Shown: positions 33,877-41,392, counted from the first letter of the stretch. The stretch: DNA of 64,000 nucleotides from SIG598 sp045538015 (GCA_045538015.1 JAZSQO010000067.1:106173-170172); one strand, 5' to 3'. The notes: a model not told the origin generated them from the letters alone. Translations and numbers: made by a program.

Positions 33877-36800
33877 ATGCAGAACAGTAAGGTATCTTTG
33901 AGGATTTTACTTTACCTGATCGCCGCAGCAGCCCTTTCGGCTTTGTTTTTTGCCTCCGGCACTGTGGCCTACGCTCAGGCTCCGGCGGACAATGTCATTT
34001 CCGGCTCGGACGCTCTGGCCGCCGCCCTTGCTGACAGCACCCGGACAACCATCGTGCTGAAGGAAAAGGGCATATACGACCTCGAGCAGAGCGTGGCCAT
34101 CAGCTCAAATGTTGCCATTCAGGGCAACGGCGCCACCATAAACTGCGCCGAGGGCGCGGCTGTTTCCGTTTCAGGCGGAGCGAGCCTGACCGTTTCCGGC
34201 GTGACCTTTGTGAGCCACCATAACCACAGCCTTGAGGTATCAGGCTCGGTCGCCTTCGGCGAAAATGTCATCTTCGCAGGCAAAAAGGGCGTCCTGCTCA
34301 AAAAGGGCGGCCAGCTCACCTCGGGCGGACATCCAGTAACCGCCGTCACCGGGCTGGAGGTTCTCGTGACCGCCGATCCCTCGGACGGCACAGTTTCCCT
34401 CAAGGACACGCGTCTCACCCAGACATTGGGACAGACCTCACTTCTTGTTATCAACAATTCCTCGGGAACCGTGGCTCTGAGCGGCTCGGTGGATATCCTT
34501 GCCGCCGACGGTCTTGCCATGTACTGCCCCTCCGAAGCCGCCGGGCCGCAGATATCGGTAGACAGCGGCACCTCTCTGTCCATAGCCGCCTCCAACGCGG
34601 TGGTCAGTCAGGGGCTTGAGCTTCCCGGAGCGGCGGCCGACATCCGAACCTGCGATATCGTTTTCGGCTCCAATGTAACGCTTGGCATAACCGGCAGCTA
34701 CTGCGGCATCGCCGCCAGAAATATCACTCTTGGAGAAAACACCAAGGTGACCGCCGTGTGTGTCCGGCTGTCGGACACCGGCTTTGCCGGCTGCGCGGCG
34801 CTGAGCGCGTCGGAGAAAATTGCCTGCCGCGCCGGTGTCACAGTCACCGCGGGAGCCTCGGGCGGCAACTGCGCCAGCGGCCTGTACGCCGGCAAGGGCA
34901 TTGATGCCGCCGAAAGGTTCTCCATCATGTTCCGCGGTGAATCGCCCTACTGCTCCGCCATGGTCTCCGGAGGCCCGGTCTCCGTAGGCGTGGAAAGCTC
35001 CATCAATCTTCAGGGCGGAACCTATGGCATAAAATCCGCCGGCCTGACCGTTGGCGACCGCTCAACGGTAAACATCAGCGATATCCGAACCGACGGCATA
35101 TGCTCCTCCGGCCGTGTCACCGTAGGCGAGAACGCCACCGTTGACATCAAAGCCGTGCGGTGCGCTGTGTATTCCTCCGGAGGCGTTTCCTTCGCCAAGG
35201 GCGGACTTTACACTCTTTCCTCTCAGGGCGAGGGCGCGGTCATCTGGATAAACGGCTCGGCCTCCGACGACCTTGTGCTCACCGGCTGCAGACTTTCCAT
35301 CGACCACAGCAGCGAACGCAAATCGGAAAAGAACGCCGCAGTTTTCGTCAGCGGTGCCGTTTCGGTTGAAAGCGGAGCCGATGTCACCATCCTTAACAAC
35401 AAGGATTTTGCCCTTATAGCCGCCGGCGGCAGTGTCAATGTCAAGGGTCAGGACACCGCTCTGCGCTGCTCGGGCGGCGTGGGCGTGCTTGTGTCAAAGG
35501 GCAGCCTTCTTGTTTCCGACAACGCGGTTTTCCTCGCCGAGGGCCTGCTGGACTCAGCTGTGCGGGTTGAGCGCGGCTCCTTCAGTGCCACCGGCGGCGC
35601 CCGCGTGGATGTGCAGGGTGCCCGCTTCGGCGTGGAGACGCTCAGCGGAGATGTTTATATCGACGGCGCTTCCTCCTTTGATATCCGCAGCACCGCCGAC
35701 CGTGCCGTGTTCGTTGAAAACGGCCGGCTCACCATTCTCAATGTCGGCCGTGTTTCCGCGTGGAAGCGTGCAAAGGACAGCAAAAACGCCTCCGCATGGT
35801 GGTCATCCGAACCGGAGTGCGAATACGCGTGGGAGGCGGCCTCCGGCGACTCCAGAGACCACTGGCTTTACGCCGACCACACGGCTCTCAACCCCAACAT
35901 CACAACCGAATTCCGCACCGGAGCGGCTCAGCCCGGAGATTTTGCGTGGTATGACGGCGAATGGCATCCCTCAGATTACTCACGCATCGGGCAGTATTGC
36001 AGCCGTCCCTCCGGACGAGCCAACTCCTTCAACCTTCCCGCGGGAAAATCCTTCTCGTGGATGCTTTTTGGTGCCAGCTACGACGACCAGCTGGAATTCC
36101 GGCTGGTAAAGAGCACCGGCGACGGCACCTTTGACCTGCGCGAGGACGGCACCTTTACCTACGCCTCGCTCGATTATTCCCGCGGCGAGCAGTCCTTTGA
36201 CTTCATCGTGGAGAACAGCGACGGAGTATCCTCCCAGCCGGTCACGGTGACCATATTCGTCACCGCCTCCAAGCCGCCGGTGGCCAGCAGCGCCACCTTC
36301 CCCGTGACCGTCAACGAGCAGTATCTCGGGCAGGTCAATGTGGTGGACTACGACGGCACCATCGCCGCCATCCGCGTAGGCGAGCAGACTCGCCACGGCA
36401 AGCTCATCATCAACTCCGACGGTCACTTCAGCTACGAGCCGGAGAAGGGCTTTATCGGCCTCGACGGCTTCACCTACACCGCCGTTGACAACCTCGGCGA
36501 CGAAAGCAGCACCGGATACATAACCTTCGCCGTGGGCATGGCCGAGATTCCCGTGGTGTGCAACGCCACCATTATCACCGAGAGCAGCGTGGCCGCCTCC
36601 ACCCGTCTGACCGCCATACGGGGCGAGGACACTATCCAGCCGCCTCCTGAGTTTGTCATCCTTACCCAGCCGGTCTACGGCACCATCGAGCGCTCGGAAA
36701 GCGAGCCCGACCTGATAACCTACATTCCCTACGAGGACTTTTCCGGCACCGACCGCTTCACCTATGCCGCCCTGCTCGAGGACGGCTCCTATACCGAAAC

Positions 36801-37311
36801 GGGATATGTCACCATCGCCACGGTGCCCAGCCAGCGTCCCTCCGCCAGCGGGGGTATCTTCTACTGCACAAAAAACTCCTCCTGCAGCGGTCGCCTTGTG
36901 GGCTATGACGTGGACGGAACCATCGCCGGATTTATCCTCGTCGACCAGCCCGAGCACGGACGGGTAGAGTTGGATAAGGTTACCGGCAAATTTATATATT
37001 ATTCCGACAAGGGTTTTACCGGTGACGCCTCCTTCTCCTTCACCGTGACCGACAGCGACGGCCTCGTCAGCGAGCCGGTGGAGGTAACGGTAAGAGTCTC
37101 CTCTCTCCTTGAAAACCTGAAGAACACCGGACGCCTCGGCGCCGCGACAGTGCTGCTGTGCGCGGCTCTGGCTGCCGTGGCCGGCGTGGTGGCCTTTGTC
37201 ATCATCACCCGTGCCCGCCATCGCCGCGAGCTGGAGGAGGAACAGAAAAAGAGCCGCCTTTTTGAATTCGGCGGCTCAATGTCGGATCGTGATTATGATG
37301 ATTATTTTTGA
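33877..37311 (+). CDS. Large surface protein: beta-helix plus tandem cadherin/Ig-like repeats
   Basis: 1144 aa. A signal peptide (ILLYLIAAAALSALFFASGT) is followed by ~600 residues of short, irregular beta repeats resembling a right-handed beta helix (for example SVAISSNVAIQGNGATINC; SLTVSGVTFVSHHNHSLEVS). Residues ~790-1085 hold three to four ~90-aa tandem units of the cadherin/tandem-95 type (GFIGLDGFTYTAVDNLGDES, DFSGTDRFTYAALLEDGSYT, GFTGDASFSFTVTDSDGLVS). One membrane helix (ATVLLCAALAAVAGVVAFVI) and a charged tail end the protein, so it is anchored with a cytosolic C-terminus. Probably an adhesin or matrix protein. Confidence 0.8.
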   Translation: MQNSKVSLRILLYLIAAAALSALFFASGTVAYAQAPADNVISGSDALAAALADSTRTTIVLKEKGIYDLEQSVAISSNVAIQGNGATINCAEGAAVSVSGGASLTVSGVTFVSHHNHSLEVSGSVAFGENVIFAGKKGVLLKKGGQLTSGGHPVTAVTGLEVLVTADPSDGTVSLKDTRLTQTLGQTSLLVINNSSGTVALSGSVDILAADGLAMYCPSEAAGPQISVDSGTSLSIAASNAVVSQGLELPGAAADIRTCDIVFGSNVTLGITGSYCGIAARNITLGENTKVTAVCVRLSDTGFAGCAALSASEKIACRAGVTVTAGASGGNCASGLYAGKGIDAAERFSIMFRGESPYCSAMVSGGPVSVGVESSINLQGGTYGIKSAGLTVGDRSTVNISDIRTDGICSSGRVTVGENATVDIKAVRCAVYSSGGVSFAKGGLYTLSSQGEGAVIWINGSASDDLVLTGCRLSIDHSSERKSEKNAAVFVSGAVSVESGADVTILNNKDFALIAAGGSVNVKGQDTALRCSGGVGVLVSKGSLLVSDNAVFLAEGLLDSAVRVERGSFSATGGARVDVQGARFGVETLSGDVYIDGASSFDIRSTADRAVFVENGRLTILNVGRVSAWKRAKDSKNASAWWSSEPECEYAWEAASGDSRDHWLYADHTALNPNITTEFRTGAAQPGDFAWYDGEWHPSDYSRIGQYCSRPSGRANSFNLPAGKSFSWMLFGASYDDQLEFRLVKSTGDGTFDLREDGTFTYASLDYSRGEQSFDFIVENSDGVSSQPVTVTIFVTASKPPVASSATFPVTVNEQYLGQVNVVDYDGTIAAIRVGEQTRHGKLIINSDGHFSYEPEKGFIGLDGFTYTAVDNLGDESSTGYITFAVGMAEIPVVCNATIITESSVAASTRLTAIRGEDTIQPPPEFVILTQPVYGTIERSESEPDLITYIPYEDFSGTDRFTYAALLEDGSYTETGYVTIATVPSQRPSASGGIFYCTKNSSCSGRLVGYDVDGTIAGFILVDQPEHGRVELDKVTGKFIYYSDKGFTGDASFSFTVTDSDGLVSEPVEVTVRVSSLLENLKNTGRLGAATVLLCAALAAVAGVVAFVIITRARHRRELEEEQKKSRLFEFGGSMSDRDYDDYF

Positions 37312-37695
37312 TCAGTCGGCAATGGTCTTGATGTAGAATTTCCTCTCTCTGGGACCATCAAATTCCACAAAGTAAATGTTCTGCCACACACCGAGCAGCG
37401 GCCAGCCGCCGTCGATGAACACTATCAGTTCGGCGCCGAGGTTGCTGCTCTTTATGTGGGCGTGCAGCTCGCTCTGATCCTGGGGAAACACCCGCTCCAT
37501 GTTCTTCAGGAGGTCATTGGGAACATTGGGATTTGTGTTTTCGTTGAAGGTCAGAGCCGCGGTGGTATGCGGGCAGAAGATAACGGCCATGCCGTCCTCC
37601 ACTCCTGATTCCTTGATGGCGTCGGTCACCGTGCGCGTTATGTTGTAGGCTCCGGTTTTCTCTGTTTTCAGTGTAAATTCTCTGAGATTACCCAT
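37312..37695 (-). CDS. YjbQ family protein (UPF0047)
   Basis: 127 aa, the full length of the small YjbQ/UPF0047 family; some members have weak thiamin-phosphate synthase activity, but the true role is unsettled. Conserved features include VIFCPHTTAALTFNENTNP and the C-terminal GTWQNIYFVEFDGPRERKF-like stretch (here GVWQNIYFVEFDGPR) with an active-site His/Glu set. The stop codon abuts that of the surface protein at 37311 with no gap, and its start is only 24 bp from the divergent comEA-like start, an unusually tight position. Confidence 0.9.
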   Translation of the reverse strand: MGNLREFTLKTEKTGAYNITRTVTDAIKESGVEDGMAVIFCPHTTAALTFNENTNPNVPNDLLKNMERVFPQDQSELHAHIKSSNLGAELIVFIDGGWPLLGVWQNIYFVEFDGPRERKFYIKTIAD

Positions 37696-37719
37696 TACCG
37701 ATCACTCCTTGGAAGAATT

Positions 37720-38163
37720 ATGAATAAGAAAGTAAAAATACTGATGATCTTTGCCGCGCTGTGCTGCGCGGTTGTTTCCGCGGCCGCCGCTTCGGGACTT
37801 TCCCCGTCGGGCAAGCTGCTGTACCGCGACAAGAACGAGCTTGACAAAACAATAGAATTTCAGTCGGAGGCGGGCAGCTATTTCAGCGCCCACATAACCG
37901 CCGAAAGCTTCGAGGACTCTGCTCCCGCAGAGGAAATTCCGGCTGATTTTATGCCGGAATACACCGTAAACATCAACACCGCATCGGAGTATGAGCTGGC
38001 CGCCCTGCTGCCCGGAATAGGCGAAGCCAAGGCCGCGGCCATTGTTGAATACCGCCGTATCACCGGAGGCTTCAACAGCGTTGACGAGCTGGCGGAGGTC
38101 TCCGGCATCGGCGACAGTCTGCTGGAAAAGATCAGGCCCTACTGCGTCGTTGACGAAGATTGA
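37720..38163 (+). CDS. ComEA-like helix-hairpin-helix DNA-binding protein
   Basis: 147 aa. An N-terminal signal anchor (KILMIFAALCCAVVSAAAAS) is followed by a linker and a C-terminal double HhH domain: VNINTASEYELAALLPGIGE and GGFNSVDELAEVSGIGDSLLEKI. ComEA is the membrane DNA receptor for natural transformation; this one has the same build but lacks comEC beside it. The SD is GGAAG only 7 nt from the ATG. A role in DNA uptake is plausible together with YifB/ComM at 26699 but not established. Confidence 0.85.
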   Translation: MNKKVKILMIFAALCCAVVSAAAASGLSPSGKLLYRDKNELDKTIEFQSEAGSYFSAHITAESFEDSAPAEEIPADFMPEYTVNINTASEYELAALLPGIGEAKAAAIVEYRRITGGFNSVDELAEVSGIGDSLLEKIRPYCVVDED

Positions 38164-38174
38164 TTAAGAGAACA

Positions 38175-38205
38175 GCACCACAAAAGCAGAGCGCCTTTGT
38201 GGTGC
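38175..38205. terminator. Hairpin between convergent genes
   Basis: 10-bp perfect arms GCACCACAAA / TTTGTGGTGC, 11-nt loop. T-runs on either side are weak, so termination is likely but not certain. Confidence 0.6.
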
Positions 38206-38227
38206 AAATAATTTAAGAAGATATGGA

Positions 38228-38641
38228 TTACATCATGGTGTCGGGAAAGCCGTCGCCGTCGGCGTCCGCGCCGCCGCCTATGAGCTCGCTGGGACGCACG
38301 CCGTAGCGCAGACGCTCCTTCTCGAGATTCTCGGACAGAGTCTCATAGAATTCGCGGGAATGACGGATGTTGCGGATCTCGAGGGTGCCGTCGGAGGTAT
38401 CCTTGGAATAGACCACAACGGTGCCGAGGCCGAGGCCGAACACGGTCTGGGCAAAGGTATTCTTCAGCTGAAGGTCGGTGATTCTGTACAGCAGGATCTC
38501 GTCATAGGTTCTGGTGAGAAGGCCCTTCTTGATAAGCAGCTTTTTATCGGTGATCGAATAAACAGTGAAGGAAAACGGGAGACCGAGGAAACCCAATCTC
38601 TTTCTTTCCTTCATCTTGACATCAAAGTTCTTGTTTGCCAT
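38228..38641 (-). CDS. PH-domain (bPH2/YdbS-like) protein
   Basis: 137 aa. The body is a bacterial pleckstrin-homology (bPH_2) domain: FTVYSITDKKLLIKKGLLTR, YDEILLYRITDLQLKNTF and the loop GTVVVYSKDTSDGTLEIRNI are the usual strands. Unlike YdbS it has no membrane helices, so it is probably cytosolic. The C-terminal tail DADGDGFPDTMM contains an EF-hand-like D-x-D-x-D-G loop without a second helix. Start 38641 has AAGGAGGGAAACCT upstream. Ligand and function unknown. Confidence 0.75.
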   Translation of the reverse strand: MANKNFDVKMKERKRLGFLGLPFSFTVYSITDKKLLIKKGLLTRTYDEILLYRITDLQLKNTFAQTVFGLGLGTVVVYSKDTSDGTLEIRNIRHSREFYETLSENLEKERLRYGVRPSELIGGGADADGDGFPDTMM

Positions 38642-38746
38642 AGGTTTCCCTCCTTGCTTAATTACATCGATTATACCACATTATTCGTGTGGATACAATA
38701 TAATGAAGGGCTAATAAATATTTTTTTGAAAAAAGCAAAAAAAGGC

Positions 38747-38775
38747 TTGCAATTGCAGATGATATTCGCTATAAT
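38747..38775 (+). promoter_or_regulatory. Promoter of tRNA-Ser
   Basis: TTGCAA, 17-bp spacer, perfect TATAAT, 36 bp upstream of the tRNA. Confidence 0.75.
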
Positions 38776-38811
38776 ATACGAGCGCTCGAAAGTGAGCGGA
38801 ACAAAATATTC

Positions 38812-38904
38812 GGAGAAGTCGCCTAGCTTGGTCGAGGGCGCACGACTGGAAATCGTGTAGACGCCAAAAACGTCTCGAGGGTTCGAATCCCTCCTTCTCC
38901 GCCA
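38812..38904 (+). tRNA. tRNA-Ser(GGA)
   Basis: Acceptor stem GGAGAAG / CTTCTCC, D-arm CCTAGCTTGGTCGAGG, anticodon stem-loop CACGA-CTGGAAA-TCGTG with anticodon GGA at 38848-38850, a long variable arm typical of tRNA-Ser, T-loop GTTCGAATC, discriminator G and an encoded CCA. A terminator follows 3 bp later. Confidence 0.97.
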
Positions 38905-38907
38905 CAC

Positions 38908-38945
38908 AAAAGCCTCATCTGTCCTATACAGATGAGGCTTTTGCA
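38908..38945 (+). terminator. Terminator of tRNA-Ser
   Basis: 15-bp perfect arms AAAAGCCTCATCTGT / ACAGATGAGGCTTTT with loop CCTAT. Confidence 0.93.
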
Positions 38946-38950
38946 ATGAT

Positions 38951-39030
38951 ATCCGTTCCTGCCGGAACGGGTGATATATTTTCGATATGATAGCTCGCTT
39001 CGCTCGGTGATATATGCCTCCGGCAAATGA
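38951..39030. repeat. Palindrome-rich modular repeat after the tRNA
   Basis: Small hairpins CGTTCC-TGCC-GGAACG (38954-38969) and TGCC-TCC-GGCA (39015-39025) are separated by GGTGATATAT-type linkers (38971-38979 and 39007-39015). A CGCTTCGCTCGG module lies between. This looks like a short chain of interspersed palindromes of a kind seen in intergenic DNA of gut Clostridia. Confidence 0.6.
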
Positions 39031-39107
39031 AGGAACGAAAATGTGTCATTGAAAGCTTATGTGTTTCCAAGCGAACAAAAAGGCAGCCAAGGCTAATCAT
39101 CAGGATT

Positions 39108-39467
39108 CTAATCTTGTTTTTTCTCCCTTTTCGGAAAGTGATCCACGTGGATTCCTAAACGCAACGGAAACTCCATCGGGGAGCTCTTGAATTTCTCGAA
39201 GGCCTTTCTGGCGAGCTCTTTCTCTGAATCGCTCAGTTGTTTCCGTTTATTACAATTTCCTTCGGAGTAAGAGATATTTTCCGCTATAACATCTATTCCC
39301 GTACCTTGCTCTGACTCATCCGTTTTCGCATTCTCCATGGAATCCCGCGACATTTTGTTGAACAGATCCGCCATCTCCTCATCCTCCGGAATATCTCCTT
39401 CGAGCATCTCCCGACTCTGTTCTATATAACGCCTTATCTCCTCTCTGGTAGGTTTGCGCTTCTTCAT
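39108..39467 (-). CDS. Small island protein A, unknown (MKKRK family)
   Basis: 119 aa from ATG 39467 (GGAGAG about 8 nt upstream); a longer reading from 39551 would run through the preceding gene. It begins MKKRKPTREEIRRYIEQSRE and MLEGD, the N-terminal module shared with genes B and C. Its C-terminal half has the second shared module (ISYSEGN...KRKQLSDSEKELARKAFEKF) and the ending KSSPMEFPLRLGIHVDHFPK. Charged, helical and without membrane or signal segments. I do not recognise the family; its relatives are its neighbours, so it arose by local duplication. Confidence 0.6.
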   Translation of the reverse strand: MKKRKPTREEIRRYIEQSREMLEGDIPEDEEMADLFNKMSRDSMENAKTDESEQGTGIDVIAENISYSEGNCNKRKQLSDSEKELARKAFEKFKSSPMEFPLRLGIHVDHFPKREKKQD

Positions 39468-39472
39468 TATTC

Positions 39473-40141
39473 TCACTCTCCATCCTCGTCGCTGGCTGTC
39501 CCGAATAAAATCTCCGAAGCTCTGATGAACAGTTCCTCCTCGTCTTCCCACAGACGGTCGCCCTCCAGCATCTCTCTGCTCAGTCGGCGCTGCCTGCGCA
39601 CTTCTTCATCTGTCATTTTGCGCTTGCCGGAGTACGATCTCCGAGAGTAGGAGAAATGTTCCATAATATCCATTCCTCCGTACTTCTCTGAATGAGTAGA
39701 TGGTTTCAGCGGTGTCGACTTAAGTAATTCTAAGTTTTTCCTTGCAGGCTCTTTCTCTGACTCGCTAAACTGTTTCTTTTCTTCTGTCATAGTTTGGGGC
39801 TGATAAATCTCTAACAGCACTCTGGCGAAGTCGTTTGCCTGATGCCCCCTGTTGCCCTTCTCTATTCCATATTTCAAGGTATCCACTAAGTCCTGCTGTG
39901 ACCGTCCCATCTTTAGGCCTTCCAAGGATGCCAGCCAGCGCTCGGGAATTCTTACTTTGTTCCCGTACGCCGTTTCAACTTCGACCAGAGGCTGATACTC
40001 CTCGTTCTGCCAGTACGCCGGAGTCTGAATCACTTCCGGTTCTGTTTCCTCGTCTTCCCACAGAAGGTCGCCCTCCAACAGTTCTCTGCTCCTTAGCAGA
40101 TACTCGCGGATTTCTTCCTTGGTCATTTTGCGTTTCTTCAT
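39473..40141 (-). CDS. Small island protein B, unknown (MKKRK family, largest member)
   Basis: 222 aa. Module 1 (MKKRKMTKEEIREYLLRSRE, LLEGD) is followed by a unique part (VETAYGNKVRIPERWLASLE), then DLVDTLKYGIEKGNRGHQAN and DFARVLLEIY, which matches the broken remnant at 40841-40959. Module 2 follows (KKQFSESEKEPARKNLELLK), then FSYSRRSYSGKRKMTDEEVR, which is a second copy of module 1, and it ends with EELFIRASEILFGTAS, shared with gene C. It reads as a mosaic of island modules. Gene C lies 5 bp upstream and gene A 5 bp downstream, so C-B-A is one operon. Function unknown. Confidence 0.6.
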   Translation of the reverse strand: MKKRKMTKEEIREYLLRSRELLEGDLLWEDEETEPEVIQTPAYWQNEEYQPLVEVETAYGNKVRIPERWLASLEGLKMGRSQQDLVDTLKYGIEKGNRGHQANDFARVLLEIYQPQTMTEEKKQFSESEKEPARKNLELLKSTPLKPSTHSEKYGGMDIMEHFSYSRRSYSGKRKMTDEEVRRQRRLSREMLEGDRLWEDEEELFIRASEILFGTASDEDGE

Positions 40142-40307
40142 AATTCTTACTCTCCGTTCTCCTCGCCGCTGGCTGTCCCGAATAAAATCTCCGAAGCTCT
40201 GATGAACAGTTCCTCCTCTTCTTCACTCTCCGGAAGGTCGCCCTCCAACAGTTCTCTGCTCCTTAGCAGATACTCGCGGATTTCTTCCTTGGTCATTTTG
40301 CGTTTCT
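40064..40307. repeat. Exact 74-bp direct repeat (40064-40137 and 40234-40307)
   Basis: The two copies are identical over 74 bp and offset by 170 bp; they encode the N-terminal module of genes B and C. A second repeat of about 52 bp (39490-39541 and 40167-40218) encodes their shared C-terminal module. The identity implies recent duplication or gene conversion. Confidence 0.9.
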
Positions 40308-40311
40308 CCAT
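40147..40311 (-). CDS. Small island protein C (54 aa), unknown
   Basis: 54 aa: MEKRKMTKEEIREYLLRSRE, LLEGDLPESEEEE, then ELFIRASEILFGTASGEENG. It is simply the N- and C-terminal modules of gene B joined, and both ends share exact DNA repeats with B. The SD is strong (GGAGGTGTGAACA before the ATG), and the same leader sequence precedes gene D. It is divergent from predicted small RNA 1. Highly acidic after a basic start; no membrane segment. Confidence 0.6.
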   Translation of the reverse strand: MEKRKMTKEEIREYLLRSRELLEGDLPESEEEEELFIRASEILFGTASGEENGE

Positions 40312-40352
40312 TGTTCACACCTCCAACGCAAGCACAGGCACCGGCGCATATG

Positions 40353-40381
40353 TTGATTTCGCCAGCCCGGTGTGATATACT
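40353..40381 (+). promoter_or_regulatory. Promoter of predicted small RNA 1
   Basis: TTGATT, 17-bp spacer, TGATATACT (extended -10). It shares the GCCAGCCCGG spacer core with the promoter at 40748. Confidence 0.7.
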
Positions 40382-40386
40382 TACTT

Positions 40387-40459
40387 AGAGAATCGGGTAG
40401 AGAAGGAACTGTTTTCAGTTCCCGCCTCTGTGGCATCTGCCAGCCGATTCTCTTCTTTA
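40387..40459 (+). ncRNA. Predicted small structured RNA 1
   Basis: A closing helix AGAGAATCGG (40387-40396) / CCGATTCTCT (40444-40453) encloses two hairpins: one at 40399-40429 with stem GGAACTG-TTTT-CAGTTCC extended by AGAG/CTCT, and one at 40431-40442 (TGGC-ATCT-GCCA). This is a compact three-way junction followed by a T-rich tail (TTCTTTAT), so the closing helix can serve as the terminator. Transcription should begin near the helix start from the promoter 6 bp upstream. No coding potential. Confidence 0.6.
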
Positions 40460-40519
40460 TATTGCTCCTCCGTTTGCAGCATAAGCCATATCTTACTCTC
40501 CGCTGAAAATAATACTTTC

Positions 40520-40693
40520 TTAGTCCGAGTTTCCGCGGTTTCTTCTTTTCTTCGATGTCTTCTCCATAAAGAAGTCTTGTCGGAAGTCCGTATCAGACGG
40601 TAATATTACTATCGAGGATTTCAATGTATCTAAAGCCATTTCTTCGCGCGATTTCTTTGAACGCTCTTCTCCGGTAGGTTTGCGTTTCTCCAT
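40520..40693 (-). CDS. Small island protein D (57 aa), unknown
   Basis: 57 aa starting MEKRKPTGEERSKKSREEMA and ending MEKTSKKRRNRGNSD, very basic at both ends. The middle (LDTLKSSIVILPSD) resembles the LE-x-LKS-x-P end of module 2 in genes A, B and G. GGAGGTGTGAACA precedes the ATG, as in gene C. It lies head to head with small RNA 2 and tail to tail with small RNA 1. No recognised domain. Confidence 0.55.
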   Translation of the reverse strand: MEKRKPTGEERSKKSREEMALDTLKSSIVILPSDTDFRQDFFMEKTSKKRRNRGNSD

Positions 40694-40747
40694 TGTTCAC
40701 ACCTCCATTGTTGCAGCATGACTCAACCACCGACGCCGACGCAGGTG

Positions 40748-40776
40748 TTGACTCCACCAGCCCGGCGTGGTATACT
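40748..40776 (+). promoter_or_regulatory. Promoter of predicted small RNA 2
   Basis: TTGACT, 17-bp spacer, TGGTATACT (extended -10). Confidence 0.75.
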
Positions 40777-40779
40777 GGC

Positions 40780-40850
40780 AATAGAACCGTTGCCGAGTTC
40801 TTGCTCGGCTACAGCAGCAAGTAAAGTCTGCTGGGCGGTTCTATTTTTTT
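40780..40850 (+). ncRNA. Predicted small structured RNA 2
   Basis: Closing helix AATAGAACCG (40780-40789) / CGGTTCTATT (40836-40845) encloses hairpins GCCGAG-TTCTTG-CTCGGC (40792-40809) and CAGCAG-N10-CTGCTG (40812-40833), then seven T. Same three-way layout and size (~71 nt) as RNA 1 with different sequence in every helix. The terminator overlaps the stop codon of the antisense remnant at 40841. Confidence 0.65.
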
Positions 40851-40959
40851 GTCTTCGCTCGTGTCCATTCTTCATGCGGTATCGGTGGCTTGCGCCCTTG
40901 TTCTGCGTAAACTTCCAACATTACTCTCGCAAAATCTGCTTTCTCAATTATCGATTATC
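40841..40959 (-). pseudogene. Frame-disrupted C-terminal extension of gene E
   Basis: On the minus strand the frame EKADFARVMLEVYAEQGRKP followed by PIPHEEWTRAKTKK and a stop matches DFARVLLEIY of gene B. It lies one frame off the end of gene E, and a stop codon precedes it, so it cannot be translated on its own from a clear start. Either a -1 frameshift has split gene E or ribosomes slip here. Confidence 0.5.
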
Positions 40960-41178
40960 AAACACACTCTCCGCTCTCCGCAGCATTTCTTCTTCCGAAT
41001 TGCTTGCGGAGATAATTTCGCACAACTGTTCTGCGATTCTTTCCTTTCCTTCGTCCGTCAAACCAGCCATATACTCCGACAGAGCCAGCTTCGTGCCGAA
41101 CGACACATCCTTCTCCTTCCAGATTTCGTACAATTTGCAGCGCTGCACATGATTCCAGGGCACCTCTTTCTTCAACAC
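40948..41178 (-). CDS. Small island protein E (76 aa), probably truncated
   Basis: 76 aa from GTG 41178, with a perfect AGGAGG 8 nt upstream; the same leader and start (AGGAGGAATAATTC, GTG) occur at gene F. The sequence (MLKKEVPWNHVQRCKLYEIW; LSEYMAGLTDEGKERIAEQL; ISASNSEEEMLRRAESVFDN) is helical and acidic. Its natural continuation appears to be the DFARV segment in the next frame, so this version is likely a shortened product. It is head to head with small RNA 3. Family not recognised. Confidence 0.55.
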   Translation of the reverse strand: MLKKEVPWNHVQRCKLYEIWKEKDVSFGTKLALSEYMAGLTDEGKERIAEQLCEIISASNSEEEMLRRAESVFDNR

Positions 41179-41280
41179 GAATTATTCCTCCTATCTCATC
41201 AACAATTGTTCCGTTATCGGAAAGAATCTCAATGATACGATGACGGGCATCCGCACTTCAAGCGCTCTCCGTCAGCAGGG

Positions 41281-41309
41281 TTGACATTCCTCAATATGTC
41301 TGCTACATT
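41281..41309 (+). promoter_or_regulatory. Promoter of predicted small RNA 3
   Basis: Perfect TTGACA, 17-bp spacer, TGCTACATT (extended -10). Confidence 0.65.
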
Positions 41310-41314
41310 TATTG

Positions 41315-41391
41315 TAGATCTCGAGACCAGATGCTGCACACTACCGACTTGTTCGGCAAGCCCGGCATCCACGACCTCGAGGTCTATTTTT
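41315..41391 (+). ncRNA. Predicted small structured RNA 3
   Basis: Closing helix TAGATCTCGAG (41315-41325) / CTCGAGGTCTA (41376-41386, one G-U) and five T. Inside, GATGCT (41330-41335) pairs with GGCATC (41364-41369) and caps CTTG-TTCGG-CAAG (41348-41360). The same position of helix, promoter and T-run as RNAs 1 and 2. Its 3' end is 1 bp from the stop codon of gene F on the other strand. Confidence 0.6.
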
Positions 41392-41392
41392 G

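Noticed and set aside
38990..39010. CGCTTCGCTCG module as a hairpin
   Set aside because: On checking, the arms do not pair beyond two or three bases; listed only as a module of the repeat chain.
40718..41235. Two long open frames on the plus strand opposite gene E
   Set aside because: They run through the RNA 2 promoter and terminator and have no SD; gene E on the other strand has a perfect SD and homology to gene B.
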